Shown here: positions 50,963 through 59,651 of the stretch, piece by piece
Layout of the letters: each line of letters opens with the position of its first letter
How positions within the stretch are numbered: the first letter of the stretch is position 1
NCBI RefSeq assembly: GCF_016599145.1
Contig: NZ_JAENKO010000001.1
Coordinates: 124,001 to 188,000, forward strand
DNA from: Tomitella cavernea
GTDB lineage: Bacteria; Actinomycetota; Actinomycetes; Mycobacteriales; Mycobacteriaceae
Length of the DNA stretch: 64,000 nucleotides
Direction of reading: 5' to 3'
Program-made: the position numbers and the translations under genes
The notes under the pieces: generated by a model
The model's database searches: none
What the model saw: the letters and a program-made list of their open reading frames with translations, nothing else
What the model was told of the DNA's origin: nothing

Positions 50963-51925
50963 TCAGCTCGACCAGCCGTAGGCCACGTCGACGCGCGAAC
51001 GGGTGAAGCCCAGCCGCGAATAGGTGTTGACGGCGGCGGTGTTGTCGCCCTCCACATAGAGCATCACCGTCTCCAGTCCCAGGTCGCGCAGGTGCTCGAG
51101 GCCGATGAGCGTGAGCACCGAACCCAGCCCGCGCCCCTGCGCGGCAGGGTCCACGCCCAGCACGTAGACCTCGCCGAGCGGCGGTGCATCACCACTCGCC
51201 GGGTGGACCTTCGTCCAGTGGAAGCCCAGGAGCGTGTCGGGATCCGTCTCGTCGAACGCGAGGAAGATGCCGTCGGGGGTGAACCAGGGCTGTGTGCGGT
51301 GCTCGGCGAAGTCGTCGCCGGTCCAGCCGCCCTGTTCCGGATGCCAGCTGAAGGCTGCGTTGTTGACGCGCAACAGCTCCGCCTCGTCGCCGCCTCGGAA
51401 ACTGCGGACCGTGACTCCGTCCGGTACGCGCAGTGGCGGCAGGGCCGGGTCCGTCAGCGGACGCGCGAGCTGCAACAGTTCCCGCCGGACGTCCATGTCC
51501 ATGCGCTCGGCCACCGCGCGCGCCGCGGCCCCGTCACCGTGCGCCCAGATACACCCCTGCGAGCCGGCCTCCGCCGTGGCGGTCTGCAGCAACGCCGACG
51601 CGATGCCCGTGCCCCGTGCGTCCGGCACCACGAACGCCTCGACCATCGCACGCGGGGTCTTCGGCGCCTCGATGTTCGCGTAGGCCAACAGCCGCCCGGC
51701 CGCATCACGCACCAGCAGATGCAGCACCCCGTCACCGCCGGCGAGGCTGCGCATCGGGCCGTCGCCGATCGGTTCCGCCCCGTCCACTCGAGTCGTCACG
51801 GCGACCGCCGAGCGCACCGCGTCGGCCTCCTGCTGCGTCAGCTGCTGCGTGCGCCGCAGCTGGTGGCCGCCCCCCGCACCGCCCCGTCCCGCGGCGTCTC
51901 CGGTGTGATCCTGTGGACCAGACAT
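50963..51925 (-). CDS. mshD: Mycothiol synthase
   Basis: 320 residues, ATG 51925 with GGGAGA upstream. Two GNAT domains: N-terminal (LLVRDAAGRLLAYANIE; VPDARGTGIASALLQTA) and C-terminal (FDETDPDTLLGFHWTKVH; VLGVDPAAQGRGLGSVLTLI; MLYVEGDNTAAVNTYSRLGF). Acetylates Cys-GlcN-inositol, the last step of mycothiol synthesis. 92 bases downstream of glnR and 129 upstream of pstS; same order as Rv0818-Rv0820. Confidence 0.93.
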   Translation of the reverse strand: MSGPQDHTGDAAGRGGAGGGHQLRRTQQLTQQEADAVRSAVAVTTRVDGAEPIGDGPMRSLAGGDGVLHLLVRDAAGRLLAYANIEAPKTPRAMVEAFVVPDARGTGIASALLQTATAEAGSQGCIWAHGDGAAARAVAERMDMDVRRELLQLARPLTDPALPPLRVPDGVTVRSFRGGDEAELLRVNNAAFSWHPEQGGWTGDDFAEHRTQPWFTPDGIFLAFDETDPDTLLGFHWTKVHPASGDAPPLGEVYVLGVDPAAQGRGLGSVLTLIGLEHLRDLGLETVMLYVEGDNTAAVNTYSRLGFTRSRVDVAYGWSS

Positions 51926-52017
51926 TCTCCCGACCTCCTCGCACAGGTGCCGCGGCGGGTCTTCCGCGCGGCACGCATCCAACGGCGTGGGTGCGACCGG
52001 CGCCGGCCCCTGCGGCG

Positions 52018-52722
52018 TCAATCGCCCGGTTCGCGTGAACCCGGCTGCGGAACCGACTTGTACCCCACATTCCGAACGGTACCGATCATCGACTCGTACT
52101 CGCTGCCGAGTTTCGCGCGCAGGCGGCGGACATGCACGTCCACCGTCCTCGTGCCCCCGAAGTAGTCGTACCCCCACACTTCGTGCAGCAGCTGCGCACG
52201 GGTGTACACGCGCCCCGGGCTGTGACAGAGGAACTTCAGCAGCTCGAATTCCTTGTAGGTCAGATCCACCGGACGGCCGCGAAGCCGCGCGGTGTACGTG
52301 TGCTCGTCGATCACCAGCTCCCCCAGCGTGACCGTCGACGCTGCAGCGCCGTCCGGCTCACGTGCTCCCCCGCCCCGGGCCGCGTGCGCCCCGAGCAAGC
52401 GCAGGCGCGCGTCGACCTCCGCCGGGCCTGCGGAGGACAGTACGAAGTCCGCGAGCCCCCATTCGGCGTTCAACGCGATCGCGTCGCCCTCGGTGACGAC
52501 GACCAGCACCGGCACCCCCGGCGCCGCGGCCGCCAGCGAGGCCGAGGCGGCGCGCGCCCGCGGAAGATCCGCCAGCGCGTCGACGACGATCACGTCCGCG
52601 CGCACCGCCTTCTCCGGGGCGTCGGCGAGCGTGGAGACGACCTCGACCCCGTGTGCGAGCAAGCCGAGTGGCGGCAGCACTGCGGCCGCGTCGTTCGCCG
52701 CCGACAACAACAGCAGGTCCAC
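52018..52722 (-). CDS. glnR: GlnR-type winged-helix response regulator
   Basis: 234 residues from GTG 52722, behind GAGAGGGAG. OmpR-type DNA-binding domain: LTYKEFELLKFLCHSPGRVY, TRAQLLHEVWGYDYFGGTRT, VDVHVRRLRAKLG. The receiver domain is degenerate and Ala-rich, with VIVVDALADLPRARA around the usual phosphoacceptor position, as in the unphosphorylated GlnR proteins. Global nitrogen regulator; ends with a Pro/Arg tail. Divergent from lmeA across a 187-base gap. Confidence 0.9.
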   Translation of the reverse strand: MDLLLLSAANDAAAVLPPLGLLAHGVEVVSTLADAPEKAVRADVIVVDALADLPRARAASASLAAAAPGVPVLVVVTEGDAIALNAEWGLADFVLSSAGPAEVDARLRLLGAHAARGGGAREPDGAAASTVTLGELVIDEHTYTARLRGRPVDLTYKEFELLKFLCHSPGRVYTRAQLLHEVWGYDYFGGTRTVDVHVRRLRAKLGSEYESMIGTVRNVGYKSVPQPGSREPGD

Positions 52723-52909
52723 CCGGACTCCCTCTCGGAGGCCATGGATCCCCCGGCGGCCCCGGCCGTCCCGGCCCGAACACTGTGCCCCGGGCAGGAC
52801 CGCGGAAACCGGCCCCCCATGCGCACAGCGGATCCATGGCTTTGCGCCGATTCTATCGGCAGGCCCCTCCGCTCGAAGCGCGCCCTGCGGGATCGGCGAC
52901 AATGGCCCG

Positions 52910-53737
52910 GTGCGGAAACTCGTCCTGGGAGTGGCGGCGCTGCTGGCGCTGCTCGTCGTCGTCGACTTCGGCGCCGCGATCGCGACCGAGTACCGCGTCT
53001 CGCGGGCGGTGCGCGACACCGCTGCACTCGGCAGCGACCCCGAGGTCTCCATCTCCGCGTTCCCGTTCCTGTGGTCGGTGCCTCGCGGCCACGCCTCCGC
53101 CATCACCGTCAGCGCACAGGACGTGCCCACCCCGATCGCCTATCGCACCACGGTCCAAGCCCGCTTCACCGGTGTCGGATTCCCGGACGACGGCATCATC
53201 TCCGACCCCCGCACGACCATCCACGCGGAGCATGCCACCGCGAGCTGGGTGATCGGCCAGACCACTCTCGGGCGGCTGCTCGGTGTGCCGGATCTCGAGG
53301 TGTCCGAACCGCCTGCCGCCGAGGACGCCCCCCATGCGGGAGCGCTCACCTACGGCCCCCCGCTGAGCGCCCACCGCGTGCTGCTGACCGGCACGGTGCA
53401 GACGTCCGCGGACGAGTCCGGCCCCGTGCGCAGCCCGGTCTCCGTCGTCGCCTACCTGGTATTGGACAAGGGCATTCTGTCGATCGTCCCGAGCGCGGTG
53501 TGGCCGCGTCCCGGCGCGCCGGGGATCGATCCCGAGCCCGTGCCGTCGATCGAGGTCGTCGGCCCGCAATTCGCCATCACCATCGATGCCCGCGCGCTTC
53601 CATACGGCCTCGACGCCACCCGCGTGCTTTCCGCGGGGACCAACATCATCGTGCAGGGCGACGCCGCCGACGTGCAGGTCCGCCTGACCGAACTCGTCAC
53701 CGCGACGGACACGACGAGCCCGGAGGGGGTCGGATGA
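52910..53737 (+). CDS. lmeA: LmeA-like lipid-binding protein (DUF2993)
   Basis: 275 residues, GTG 52910, with GACAAT six bases before the GTG as possible leaderless -10. One N-terminal membrane/signal helix (LVLGVAALLALLVVVDFGAA), then the DUF2993 domain (YRVSRAVRD; SISAFPFLWSVPRGHASAIT). Mycobacterial LmeA (Rv0817c) binds phospholipids in the periplasm and is needed for lipomannan elongation. Its stop overlaps the thioredoxin start as ATGA. Confidence 0.85.
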   Translation: MRKLVLGVAALLALLVVVDFGAAIATEYRVSRAVRDTAALGSDPEVSISAFPFLWSVPRGHASAITVSAQDVPTPIAYRTTVQARFTGVGFPDDGIISDPRTTIHAEHATASWVIGQTTLGRLLGVPDLEVSEPPAAEDAPHAGALTYGPPLSAHRVLLTGTVQTSADESGPVRSPVSVVAYLVLDKGILSIVPSAVWPRPGAPGIDPEPVPSIEVVGPQFAITIDARALPYGLDATRVLSAGTNIIVQGDAADVQVRLTELVTATDTTSPEGVG

Positions 53738-54219
53738 TAAAAGCGGTGATCCTCGTGGTCGTGATCGTCCTCGCCGTGGCCGTCGGGCTGGCGTTGCGTG
53801 CCCGCTCCGGGAAGGTGCGCCCGTCCGGTGGTGGGCAGACCGAAGGTCCGCCTCCGGCCACGGACGCCCCGGGCGGGGCGGGCCGGCCGGACGACGATCT
53901 GGCGCTGCTGCGCGCCGCGGGACTCCACGGCGACGGACCGGCGGTCGTGCACTTCTCCGCCTCGTGGTGCGGACCGTGCGCGGCGGTGCGCCGCGTGGTG
54001 GCCGGCACCGTGGGACGGCTCGCGGAGGAGGATCCCGCAGGCGCGCCCGTGCAGGACCTCGAGCTCGACCTGGACGAGCACACCGCGCTGGCCCGCCGCC
54101 TGCACGTGATGTCGCTGCCCACGACTTTCCTCTACAGACGCGACGGCTCACGGCACGGGCGGATCAGCGGCGTGCCGGATGCGTCGGCACTGGCAGACGC
54201 GCTGCGCTCCCTGCGCTGA
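53734..54219 (+). CDS. thiX: Membrane-anchored thioredoxin-like protein
   Basis: 161 residues. One N-terminal helix (KAVILVVVIVLAVAVGLAL), a Gly/Pro-rich linker and a thioredoxin fold with WCGPC (C79, C82), cis-Pro SLPTTF and YRRDGSRHGRISG. Extracytoplasmic thiol-disulfide exchange is likely. Same place as ThiX (Rv0816c) next to the sulfur genes. Translationally coupled to lmeA. Confidence 0.88.
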   Translation: MIKAVILVVVIVLAVAVGLALRARSGKVRPSGGGQTEGPPPATDAPGGAGRPDDDLALLRAAGLHGDGPAVVHFSASWCGPCAAVRRVVAGTVGRLAEEDPAGAPVQDLELDLDEHTALARRLHVMSLPTTFLYRRDGSRHGRISGVPDASALADALRSLR

Positions 54220-54323
54220 ACCGCCGATGCGGCGTACCTGCACGGCGCACCGGCCGCGCCCCGGCGCCCGCGCGCCGCACCCCGGAGTGGCGCAGACCGC
54301 ACGCGGCACGGTAGCCTCATCAT

Positions 54324-54413
54324 GTGCAGACAAGCCACGAGCGAATGATGCTCACCCGACGCCGCGCAGTCGACCTGTGCCGCCTCGGGGGCTGTTGCTG
54401 TTCCTGTTGCTGA
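54324..54413 (+). CDS. Poly-cysteine leader peptide (attenuator uORF)
   Basis: 29 residues. GTG 54324 lies exactly six bases after a TAGCCT -10 box (54312-54317), so the mRNA should start at the GTG (leaderless). The peptide contains MMLTRRRAVDLCRLGG and ends CCCSCC; Cys at residues 19, 24-26, 28 and 29. Ribosomes stalling at Cys codons when cysteine is scarce would open downstream structure and raise expression of the sulfur genes. Leaderless poly-Cys uORFs with this role are known in mycobacteria (Canestrari et al., recalled). The LTRRRAVDLCR motif is shared with leader peptides in other actinobacteria. Confidence 0.85.
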   Translation: MQTSHERMMLTRRRAVDLCRLGGCCCSCC

Positions 54414-54628
54414 TCAACGGGCAAGGCAAAGGTCGCTTCCACCGATAGCGCCGCCACGGTTCCGGCGGGGATCCCCCACCACGGACTTCGAGATTCATCG
54501 CCCTTCGAGGCATGGTCCAGATCGCCGAAACCTCGCACGCCGCCCACGCATTCCCCCGCCGGCCACCGGCAGCCGCAGTCGTCATCACGTCGCGCGGCAT
54601 CCTCAGCAGCCCAAGGAGCACGCACCCG

Positions 54629-55096
54629 ATGCCTCTGGAATCCACCGAACGCGACGCCGCGCGTCCGGCCCCCGCATCGCCGGGCGTCGGCGTGGACGTC
54701 CGCGGTCCCCGCTTCGCCGCCGCCGTCACGACCGCGGTTCTCGCGGTCGTGCTGCTCACCGGTGCGTGGTGGCTGCTGGCCGTTCAGGCCCTGGTGTTCG
54801 CCGCCGGCGCCGCCTTCGGCCCGCGCCGCAGCCCGTACGGGTGGCTCTTCGCCCGCTTCGTCGCTCCCCGCCTCACGCCTCCGGCGGAGCGGGAACCGGT
54901 GGCGCCGCTGCGTTTTGCGCAGACGGTGGGCCTCGCCTTCGCGGTCGTCGGCCTCGCCGGATACACGGCGGGCGTGCCGTTGCTCGGCGCCATCGCCACC
55001 GCGTTCGCGCTGTTCGCAGCACTGTTGAACGCCGCCTTCGGCGTCTGTCTGGGCTGCAGGATGTACCCGATGCTCGCCTACCTGCGAATGTCATGA
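54629..55096 (+). CDS. DUF4395 membrane protein
   Basis: 155 residues, ATG 54629 with AAGGAG upstream. Cytoplasmic start DAARPAPASPGVGVDVRGPR, then two pairs of membrane helices and the Cys motif GVCLGCRMYP near the C-terminus, typical of DUF4395. These proteins occur with thioredoxin/sulfurtransferase genes and may handle reduced sulfur at the membrane. First gene downstream of the poly-Cys leader. Confidence 0.82.
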   Translation: MPLESTERDAARPAPASPGVGVDVRGPRFAAAVTTAVLAVVLLTGAWWLLAVQALVFAAGAAFGPRRSPYGWLFARFVAPRLTPPAEREPVAPLRFAQTVGLAFAVVGLAGYTAGVPLLGAIATAFALFAALLNAAFGVCLGCRMYPMLAYLRMS

Positions 55097-55342
55097 CCGG
55101 ATTCCGCTCCGCCGGAGACGCCGCCTCCCCGCGGCGCCGCCGGCGCCCGGATCCGGTGCCCCGCCGGCGGGCGGCGCGTCGCACTGGCGGCCGCGCCCTT
55201 TCGGAACCCCGGCCGCTCCCGCGCGGCCTTCATCCAGACTCTTCCGGCATCACATTGCCGGGGAACGATTTTCGCATCCACTGATCGAGAGTCACACACA
55301 GCGTCACCGCCTGCTGCGGTGGCACAGCGAGGAAGGAACCTC

Positions 55343-56176
55343 ATGGCACGCTCCGACGTCCTGGTCAGCACCGACTGGGCACAAAAGAACATCGGCGCGG
55401 ACGGCATCGTCTTCGTCGAGGTCGACGAAGACACCAGCGCGTACGAGACCGGACACATCGAGGGCGCCGTGCGCCTGGACTGGCGCGCGGACCTGCAGGA
55501 CGCCGTCCGCCGCGATTTCCTCGACCGCGAGGGTTTCAGCCGCCTCCTCTCCGAGCGGGGCATCGCCAACGACGACACCATCGTCCTCTACGGCGGCAAC
55601 AACAACTGGTTCGCCGCCTACGCCTACTGGTACCTGAAGTACTACGGCCACACGGACGTCAAGCTCATCGACGGCGGCCGCAAGAAGTGGGAGCTCGACG
55701 CCCGCCCGCTGTCCACCGATGAGGTGAGCCGCCCCGCCACCGAATACGCGGCGCAGGAGCCCGACGCGTCGATCCGCGCCTACCGCGACGACGTCATCGC
55801 CGCCATCGGGAACCAGAACCTGGTCGACGTCCGCTCGCCCGGCGAGTTCTCCGGCGAGCTGGCCGCTCCGGCACACCTGCCGCAGGAGCAGGCGCAGGGC
55901 CGCGGACACGTCCCCGGCGCGCTCAACGTGCCCTGGAGCCAGGCCGCCAACGAGGACGGCACCTTCAAGTCCGACGAGGAGCTCACCGCCCTCTACGGCG
56001 CCAAGGGGTTCGACGACGCCAAAGAGACCATCGCCTACTGCCGCATCGGCGAGCGTTCCAGCCACACCTGGTTCGTCCTGCAGGAGATCCTCGGCAAGAA
56101 GAACGTCAAGAACTACGACGGCAGCTGGGTCGAGTACGGCTCGCTCGTCGGCGCCCCCATCGAGCAGGGCGCCTGA
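55343..56176 (+). CDS. cysA2: Thiosulfate/3-mercaptopyruvate sulfurtransferase (rhodanese)
   Basis: 277 residues, ATG 55343 behind GAAGGA. Two rhodanese domains; the active-site loop CRIGERSSH (Cys233) is in the second, as in mycobacterial CysA2/CysA3. Conserved VEVDEDTSAYETGHIEGAVR, YGGNNNWFAAYAYWYLKYYG and SPGEFSGE. Transfers sulfane sulfur from thiosulfate to thiol acceptors. 246 bases after DUF4395, perhaps with its own promoter, and 31 bases before sseC2. Confidence 0.93.
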   Translation: MARSDVLVSTDWAQKNIGADGIVFVEVDEDTSAYETGHIEGAVRLDWRADLQDAVRRDFLDREGFSRLLSERGIANDDTIVLYGGNNNWFAAYAYWYLKYYGHTDVKLIDGGRKKWELDARPLSTDEVSRPATEYAAQEPDASIRAYRDDVIAAIGNQNLVDVRSPGEFSGELAAPAHLPQEQAQGRGHVPGALNVPWSQAANEDGTFKSDEELTALYGAKGFDDAKETIAYCRIGERSSHTWFVLQEILGKKNVKNYDGSWVEYGSLVGAPIEQGA

Positions 56177-56207
56177 GGGCGCACCGGAACACACTAGGGA
56201 GAACACC

Positions 56208-56513
56208 ATGTGCGGAGCACCAGTGCAGAGTCAGACCCTCCCCGCAGGGGTCGACGCCGAGACCGAAACCGTCATCACCGGACGGGTCGTGGGCAAAGAC
56301 GGCCAGCCGGTGGGCGGCGCATTCGTCCGGCTGCTCGACTCGTCGGGCGAGTTCACCGCCGAGGTGGTGGCGTCCGCCACCGGCGACTTCCGGTTCTTCG
56401 CCGGACCGGGCAGCTGGACCGTCCGCGCGCTGTCGTCGGCCGGCAACGGCGATACGACCGTCGCGCCGTCCGGGCCGGGAATCCACGAGACGACCATCAC
56501 CCTCGCCGCGTAA
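56208..56513 (+). CDS. sseC2: DUF1416 protein (SseC-like)
   Basis: 101 residues, ATG 56208. MCGAPVQSQTLPAGVDAETE, then a Gly-rich carboxypeptidase-regulatory-like beta sandwich (VITGRVVGKDGQPVGGAFVR). Always found behind actinobacterial thiosulfate sulfurtransferases. The conserved N-terminal Cys could accept persulfide sulfur (inference). Orthologue of Rv0814c. Confidence 0.9.
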   Translation: MCGAPVQSQTLPAGVDAETETVITGRVVGKDGQPVGGAFVRLLDSSGEFTAEVVASATGDFRFFAGPGSWTVRALSSAGNGDTTVAPSGPGIHETTITLAA

Positions 56514-56526
56514 CTGCTGCTGACAC

Positions 56527-56584
56527 ACGCCCCGGCCGTGACCGGGGCGTGAGGGCCCGGTACCGCCTGGTGCCGGGCCCTCAC
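56527..56584 (+). terminator. Tandem hairpins after the sulfur operon
   Basis: ACGCCCCGG/CCGGGGCGT (56527-56535, 56542-56550) and GTGAGGGCCCGG/CCGGGCCCTCAC (56549-56560, 56573-56584). Two strong stems without T-run, right after sseC2; probably the operon terminator. Confidence 0.65.
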
Positions 56585-56653
56585 GCATGCGGCCTGCCCG
56601 CCCTGCGGCCCTGCGCGCCTTCGCCCGAGCCCGATCACGATAGGATGACCGAC

Positions 56654-56761
56654 GTGGAACTCTTCTTTACGATCCTCCTGGTCCTGTGCAGCATCGCCAT
56701 CGCGTGGTTCGCCGTCTACACGGTGATGCGCACGATCACGAACGAGTCCCCCGAACAGTGA
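56654..56761 (+). CDS. Small single-pass membrane protein, leaderless
   Basis: 35 residues from GTG 56654, seven bases after TAGGAT (56641-56646), suggesting a leaderless mRNA; ATG 56645 would overlap the -10 box. [20 protein letters not shown] then [15 protein letters not shown]: one helix and a short cytoplasmic or external tail. Its stop overlaps the nitrobindin-like ATG by one base (TGATG), so the two are co-translated. Function unknown. Confidence 0.68.
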   Translation: MELFFTILLVLCSIAIAWFAVYTVMRTITNESPEQ

Positions 56762-57438
56762 TGTCGGGGCCGTCGAGCGACGCCCCGGCCGGGGACGGCG
56801 CCGGCGGGCAGCCGCCCGTCGCGGGTTCCGCCAACCGGGCCGTCTCCGAGGCTGCCGAGCGGGCCGCCGCCACCGGCACGTCCGACCGCAATGTGGGCAA
56901 CCTCGCGGGCCTGCCGCTGCCGGACGACACCGCCAACCTGCGGCAAGGGCCGGACCTCAACCCTGCGCTGCTGGCGCTGCTGCCGCTGGTGGGAGTGTGG
57001 CGCGGCGAGGGCGAGGGAGACTCCCCCGAGCTGGGCGGGCACCGCTTCGGCCAGCAGATCACCGTCACCCACGACGGCGGCGCATACCTCGCCTGGGAGG
57101 CGCGCACGTGGCTGCTCGACGATGAAGGCGCCTATGTCCGCCCCACCCTCCGTGAAGCGGGTTTCTGGCGCATCACCGACGACGACGTCATCGAGTTCAT
57201 GCTCACCCACAGTTCCGGCGTGATCGAAATGTTCTACGGCGCGCCGCGCAATCAGTCCTCCTGGGAGTTGGCGACCGATGTCGTCATCCGCAGCGCCACC
57301 GGCCCCCACTATGGCGGCGCCACCCGCATCTACGGGATCGTCGAAGGCGGCGACCTCGCGTACGTCGAGGAGCGTTCCTTCGCCGACGGCGAGCCCCGCC
57401 CGCACATGTCGGCGCGACTCAGCCGCTACGCCGGCTGA
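56761..57438 (+). CDS. Nitrobindin-like heme beta-barrel protein
   Basis: 225 residues, ATG 56761. A disordered N-terminal ~75 residues, then the nitrobindin/THAP4-like barrel: [44 protein letters not shown], and the late SWELATDVV. Orthologue of Rv0813c. Family members bind ferric heme and isomerise peroxynitrite; the proximal His cannot be pinned with certainty here. Near the sulfur/redox cluster. Confidence 0.85.
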   Translation: MSGPSSDAPAGDGAGGQPPVAGSANRAVSEAAERAAATGTSDRNVGNLAGLPLPDDTANLRQGPDLNPALLALLPLVGVWRGEGEGDSPELGGHRFGQQITVTHDGGAYLAWEARTWLLDDEGAYVRPTLREAGFWRITDDDVIEFMLTHSSGVIEMFYGAPRNQSSWELATDVVIRSATGPHYGGATRIYGIVEGGDLAYVEERSFADGEPRPHMSARLSRYAG

Positions 57439-57896
57439 CCGTCCGTCCCGCTTCCGGTCCGCCGAGGACGTGTGGCGGGCCCGGGGCCGCACACCTCCGG
57501 CACTGCGCACACCCCCGGCACTGCGCGCGCCATCACGCACCCCTCGCGACCGACGGCACCTGCCGCAGCGGCACGCGCCGTCGACTCCCCTGCGTCGGCA
57601 CCCTCGTCAACGGCGTCTTCCGGCCCGCCATCAGACCCCGCATCACCCGGTCACGGACCCCGACGCGTCTATCCCAGCGCCCATGCGCAGTGAGTCCAGC
57701 GATCGTGTCGCCCTACAATTCTTCTGATGGTAATTTAATATGTGACACGTTCTACTCGCGCCGAATCGATCGTCGTCCGCACCCGCACCCTGGCATGCGG
57801 TGACCGGTCCGCCATTCGATGACGTCGCGCACCGCATCGATGATCCCCGTCGACATGCCGTGGCGCGGCCCGGCCCAGGCCCTGGAGGTTAGTGCG
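57439..57896 (+). promoter_or_regulatory. 458-base gap upstream of the TetR gene, AT-rich promoter island
   Basis: No gene seen in 57439-57896. The first ~280 bases are Pro/Arg-codon-like GC-rich DNA without a supported frame. At 57714-57752 an AT-rich island (GTAATTTAATATG at 57730-57742, with TACAATTC before it) contrasts strongly with its surroundings and probably holds the promoter/operator of the TetR gene, 150 bases upstream of its start. Confidence 0.5.
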
Positions 57897-58541
57897 ATGG
57901 TCAAACAGGCCCGCGCCTTCACCACGCGCGCCCTCATCATCAAGGGCGCCGCCATCGCCTTCGAGCGGTACGGATACGACGGGGCCAGCCTGAACGAGGT
58001 CGTCGAGGCCGCCGGCACCACGAAGGGCGCGCTGTACTTCCACTTCAAGACCAAGGAGTCCCTCGCCCGCGAGGTCATCACCGCACAGCAGCGGCAGTCC
58101 GCCGCCGCCGTCGAGACCATCGAGGCGTCGGACGCCACTGCACTGGAGCAGATCGTCATGGTCTGCCATGAGATGGCACGGCAGATCCTGGAAGACTCGA
58201 TAGTCCGGGCCGGTATGCGGATCACCCTCGAATTGAGCCTCACGGACAGCCCGCATCACCCGTATGAGAACTGGATCACCGGCTGCGTACGCCTCGCGCA
58301 CCGCGCAATCGACGAGGGCGATCTACGCGAAGATGTCGACGCCGAGGCGCTGGGGCACTTCATCGTCTCCGCATTCACCGGCGTCCAGCTGTTCTCCCAG
58401 TTTCAGACCCACCGGGCCGATCTGCCCCAGCGCATCCACGAGATGCTGCAGGTGCTGCTGTCCGGGCTGGTCCCGCCCCGCCGCCGCGGCCGGCTCGACA
58501 AGATCCTCGCCGCGGGGTGGACCCCTGAAACGGAAACCTGA
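57897..58541 (+). CDS. TetR regulator of the gamma-butyrolactone-receptor (ScbR) type
   Basis: 214 residues, ATG 57897 nine bases after GGAGG. N-terminus MVKQARAFTTRALIIKGAAI and AFERYGYDGASLNEVVEAAG then TTKGALYFHFKTKESLAREV is close to the ScbR/ArpA/BarA group, which answers to gamma-butyrolactone signals in Streptomyces. The ligand domain (IVRAGMRITLELSLTDSPHH, FTGVQLFSQFQTHRADLPQR) keeps the typical IVRAGxRL-like helix. No signal synthase (AfsA) gene nearby. It may respond to another acyl ligand. Confidence 0.82.
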   Translation: MVKQARAFTTRALIIKGAAIAFERYGYDGASLNEVVEAAGTTKGALYFHFKTKESLAREVITAQQRQSAAAVETIEASDATALEQIVMVCHEMARQILEDSIVRAGMRITLELSLTDSPHHPYENWITGCVRLAHRAIDEGDLREDVDAEALGHFIVSAFTGVQLFSQFQTHRADLPQRIHEMLQVLLSGLVPPRRRGRLDKILAAGWTPETET

Positions 58542-58575
58542 CCGCGAGGCCGTTCCGGCCCCCCGGGGCGGCCGG

Positions 58576-59568
58576 CTAGCCGTGCGCAGCGTCAGCGGAA
58601 GCGGACTTGCCCGAGGTGCCGGGCTTCTGCGGGGCGTCGCCCTTCCGCGGCTCGGCGCCGGAGCGGGAACCGGAGTCCGGACCGCCGCCGACCGCCGCCT
58701 CCACCATGGACCGTACGGCGCCGTCCAGCTCCGACCGGCCGATGTCGACCCCGTTGACCATGCTCACCGTCGCCACCAGCGTGGTGGACGACAGTAACCA
58801 CACTCCCTCCGCGGCGATGAGATCCGCCGGCCGCAGCGGTGCGTGCCGGCAGCTGATCCGGCGTTCGCGGGCCGCCTCGAACAGCGCATGCTGTGTGGTG
58901 CCCGGCAGGATTCCATGCTCCACCGGCGGGCTGACGAGCCCGCCGTCCCGCGCGATCACCACCGTCGACCGCGGGCCTTCCAGCACGTAGCCCTCGGAAC
59001 TGATCAGGATCACGTCCCCGGCACCCTGCCGCTCGGCATACCGCAGGGCCGCCATGTTCGACGCGTACGAAATGGACTTCGCCCCCGCCAACTCCCACGG
59101 CGACGAACCCGCCGTCTCCACCGACCGCCCGCAGTCCATCGTGATGACCGCGACGCCGTCCTTGCGCACCCGCACACTCCGGGCGGGCAACGGCGAGACC
59201 AGCGCGAAACCGGTCGGACCGCCCCCCGACTCGCGCCCGCGGCTCAGGACGAGACGCATCACGCCCTCACCCTTCGGCCCCCAGCGCGCCGCGGCGGCCT
59301 CCGCCATCCGCCGCCACGCCCCCTTGTCCGGCGAAGGCAACTCCAGCATGCGTGCCGACCTGGCCAGACGCTCGATGTGCGCGTCCAGCAACCGCGGGGT
59401 GCCCCCGCGCACCAGCACCGTCTCGAACACCCCGTCGCCGCGGAGCACCGCCAGGTCGTCCGCGTAGAGCAGCGGGGCGCCGGACGCGTGCGCCGTACCG
59501 TCGAGGGTCATCACGACCTGCCCGCCGCCAGTGCCGCCAGGACCATCCTTCACGCCCGAATCAGTCAT
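58576..59568 (-). CDS. pabC: Aminodeoxychorismate lyase / class IV aminotransferase
   Basis: 330 residues, ATG 59568. PLP class IV fold: LYADDLAVLRGDGVFETVLV, catalytic Lys in ELAGAKSISYASNMAALR (K164), DVILISSEGYVLEGPRSTVV. Orthologue of Rv0812 by position; makes 4-aminobenzoate for folate. The last ~40 residues are Ser/Gly/Lys-rich and not part of the fold. Divergent from ygfZ. Confidence 0.87.
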   Translation of the reverse strand: MTDSGVKDGPGGTGGGQVVMTLDGTAHASGAPLLYADDLAVLRGDGVFETVLVRGGTPRLLDAHIERLARSARMLELPSPDKGAWRRMAEAAAARWGPKGEGVMRLVLSRGRESGGGPTGFALVSPLPARSVRVRKDGVAVITMDCGRSVETAGSSPWELAGAKSISYASNMAALRYAERQGAGDVILISSEGYVLEGPRSTVVIARDGGLVSPPVEHGILPGTTQHALFEAARERRISCRHAPLRPADLIAAEGVWLLSSTTLVATVSMVNGVDIGRSELDGAVRSMVEAAVGGGPDSGSRSGAEPRKGDAPQKPGTSGKSASADAAHG

Positions 59569-59651
59569 GGGACCAGCCTAATGCGGACACCCGCCCGCGC
59601 CCGCGCAATCACGTACAGCGTGCCGCGCCCGGGCGGACGTAGGATGGGGTC

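Noticed and set aside
56106-56588. 160-codon minus-strand frame over DUF1416
   Set aside because: Antisense to a well-conserved gene; Gly/Arg-rich and without start signals.
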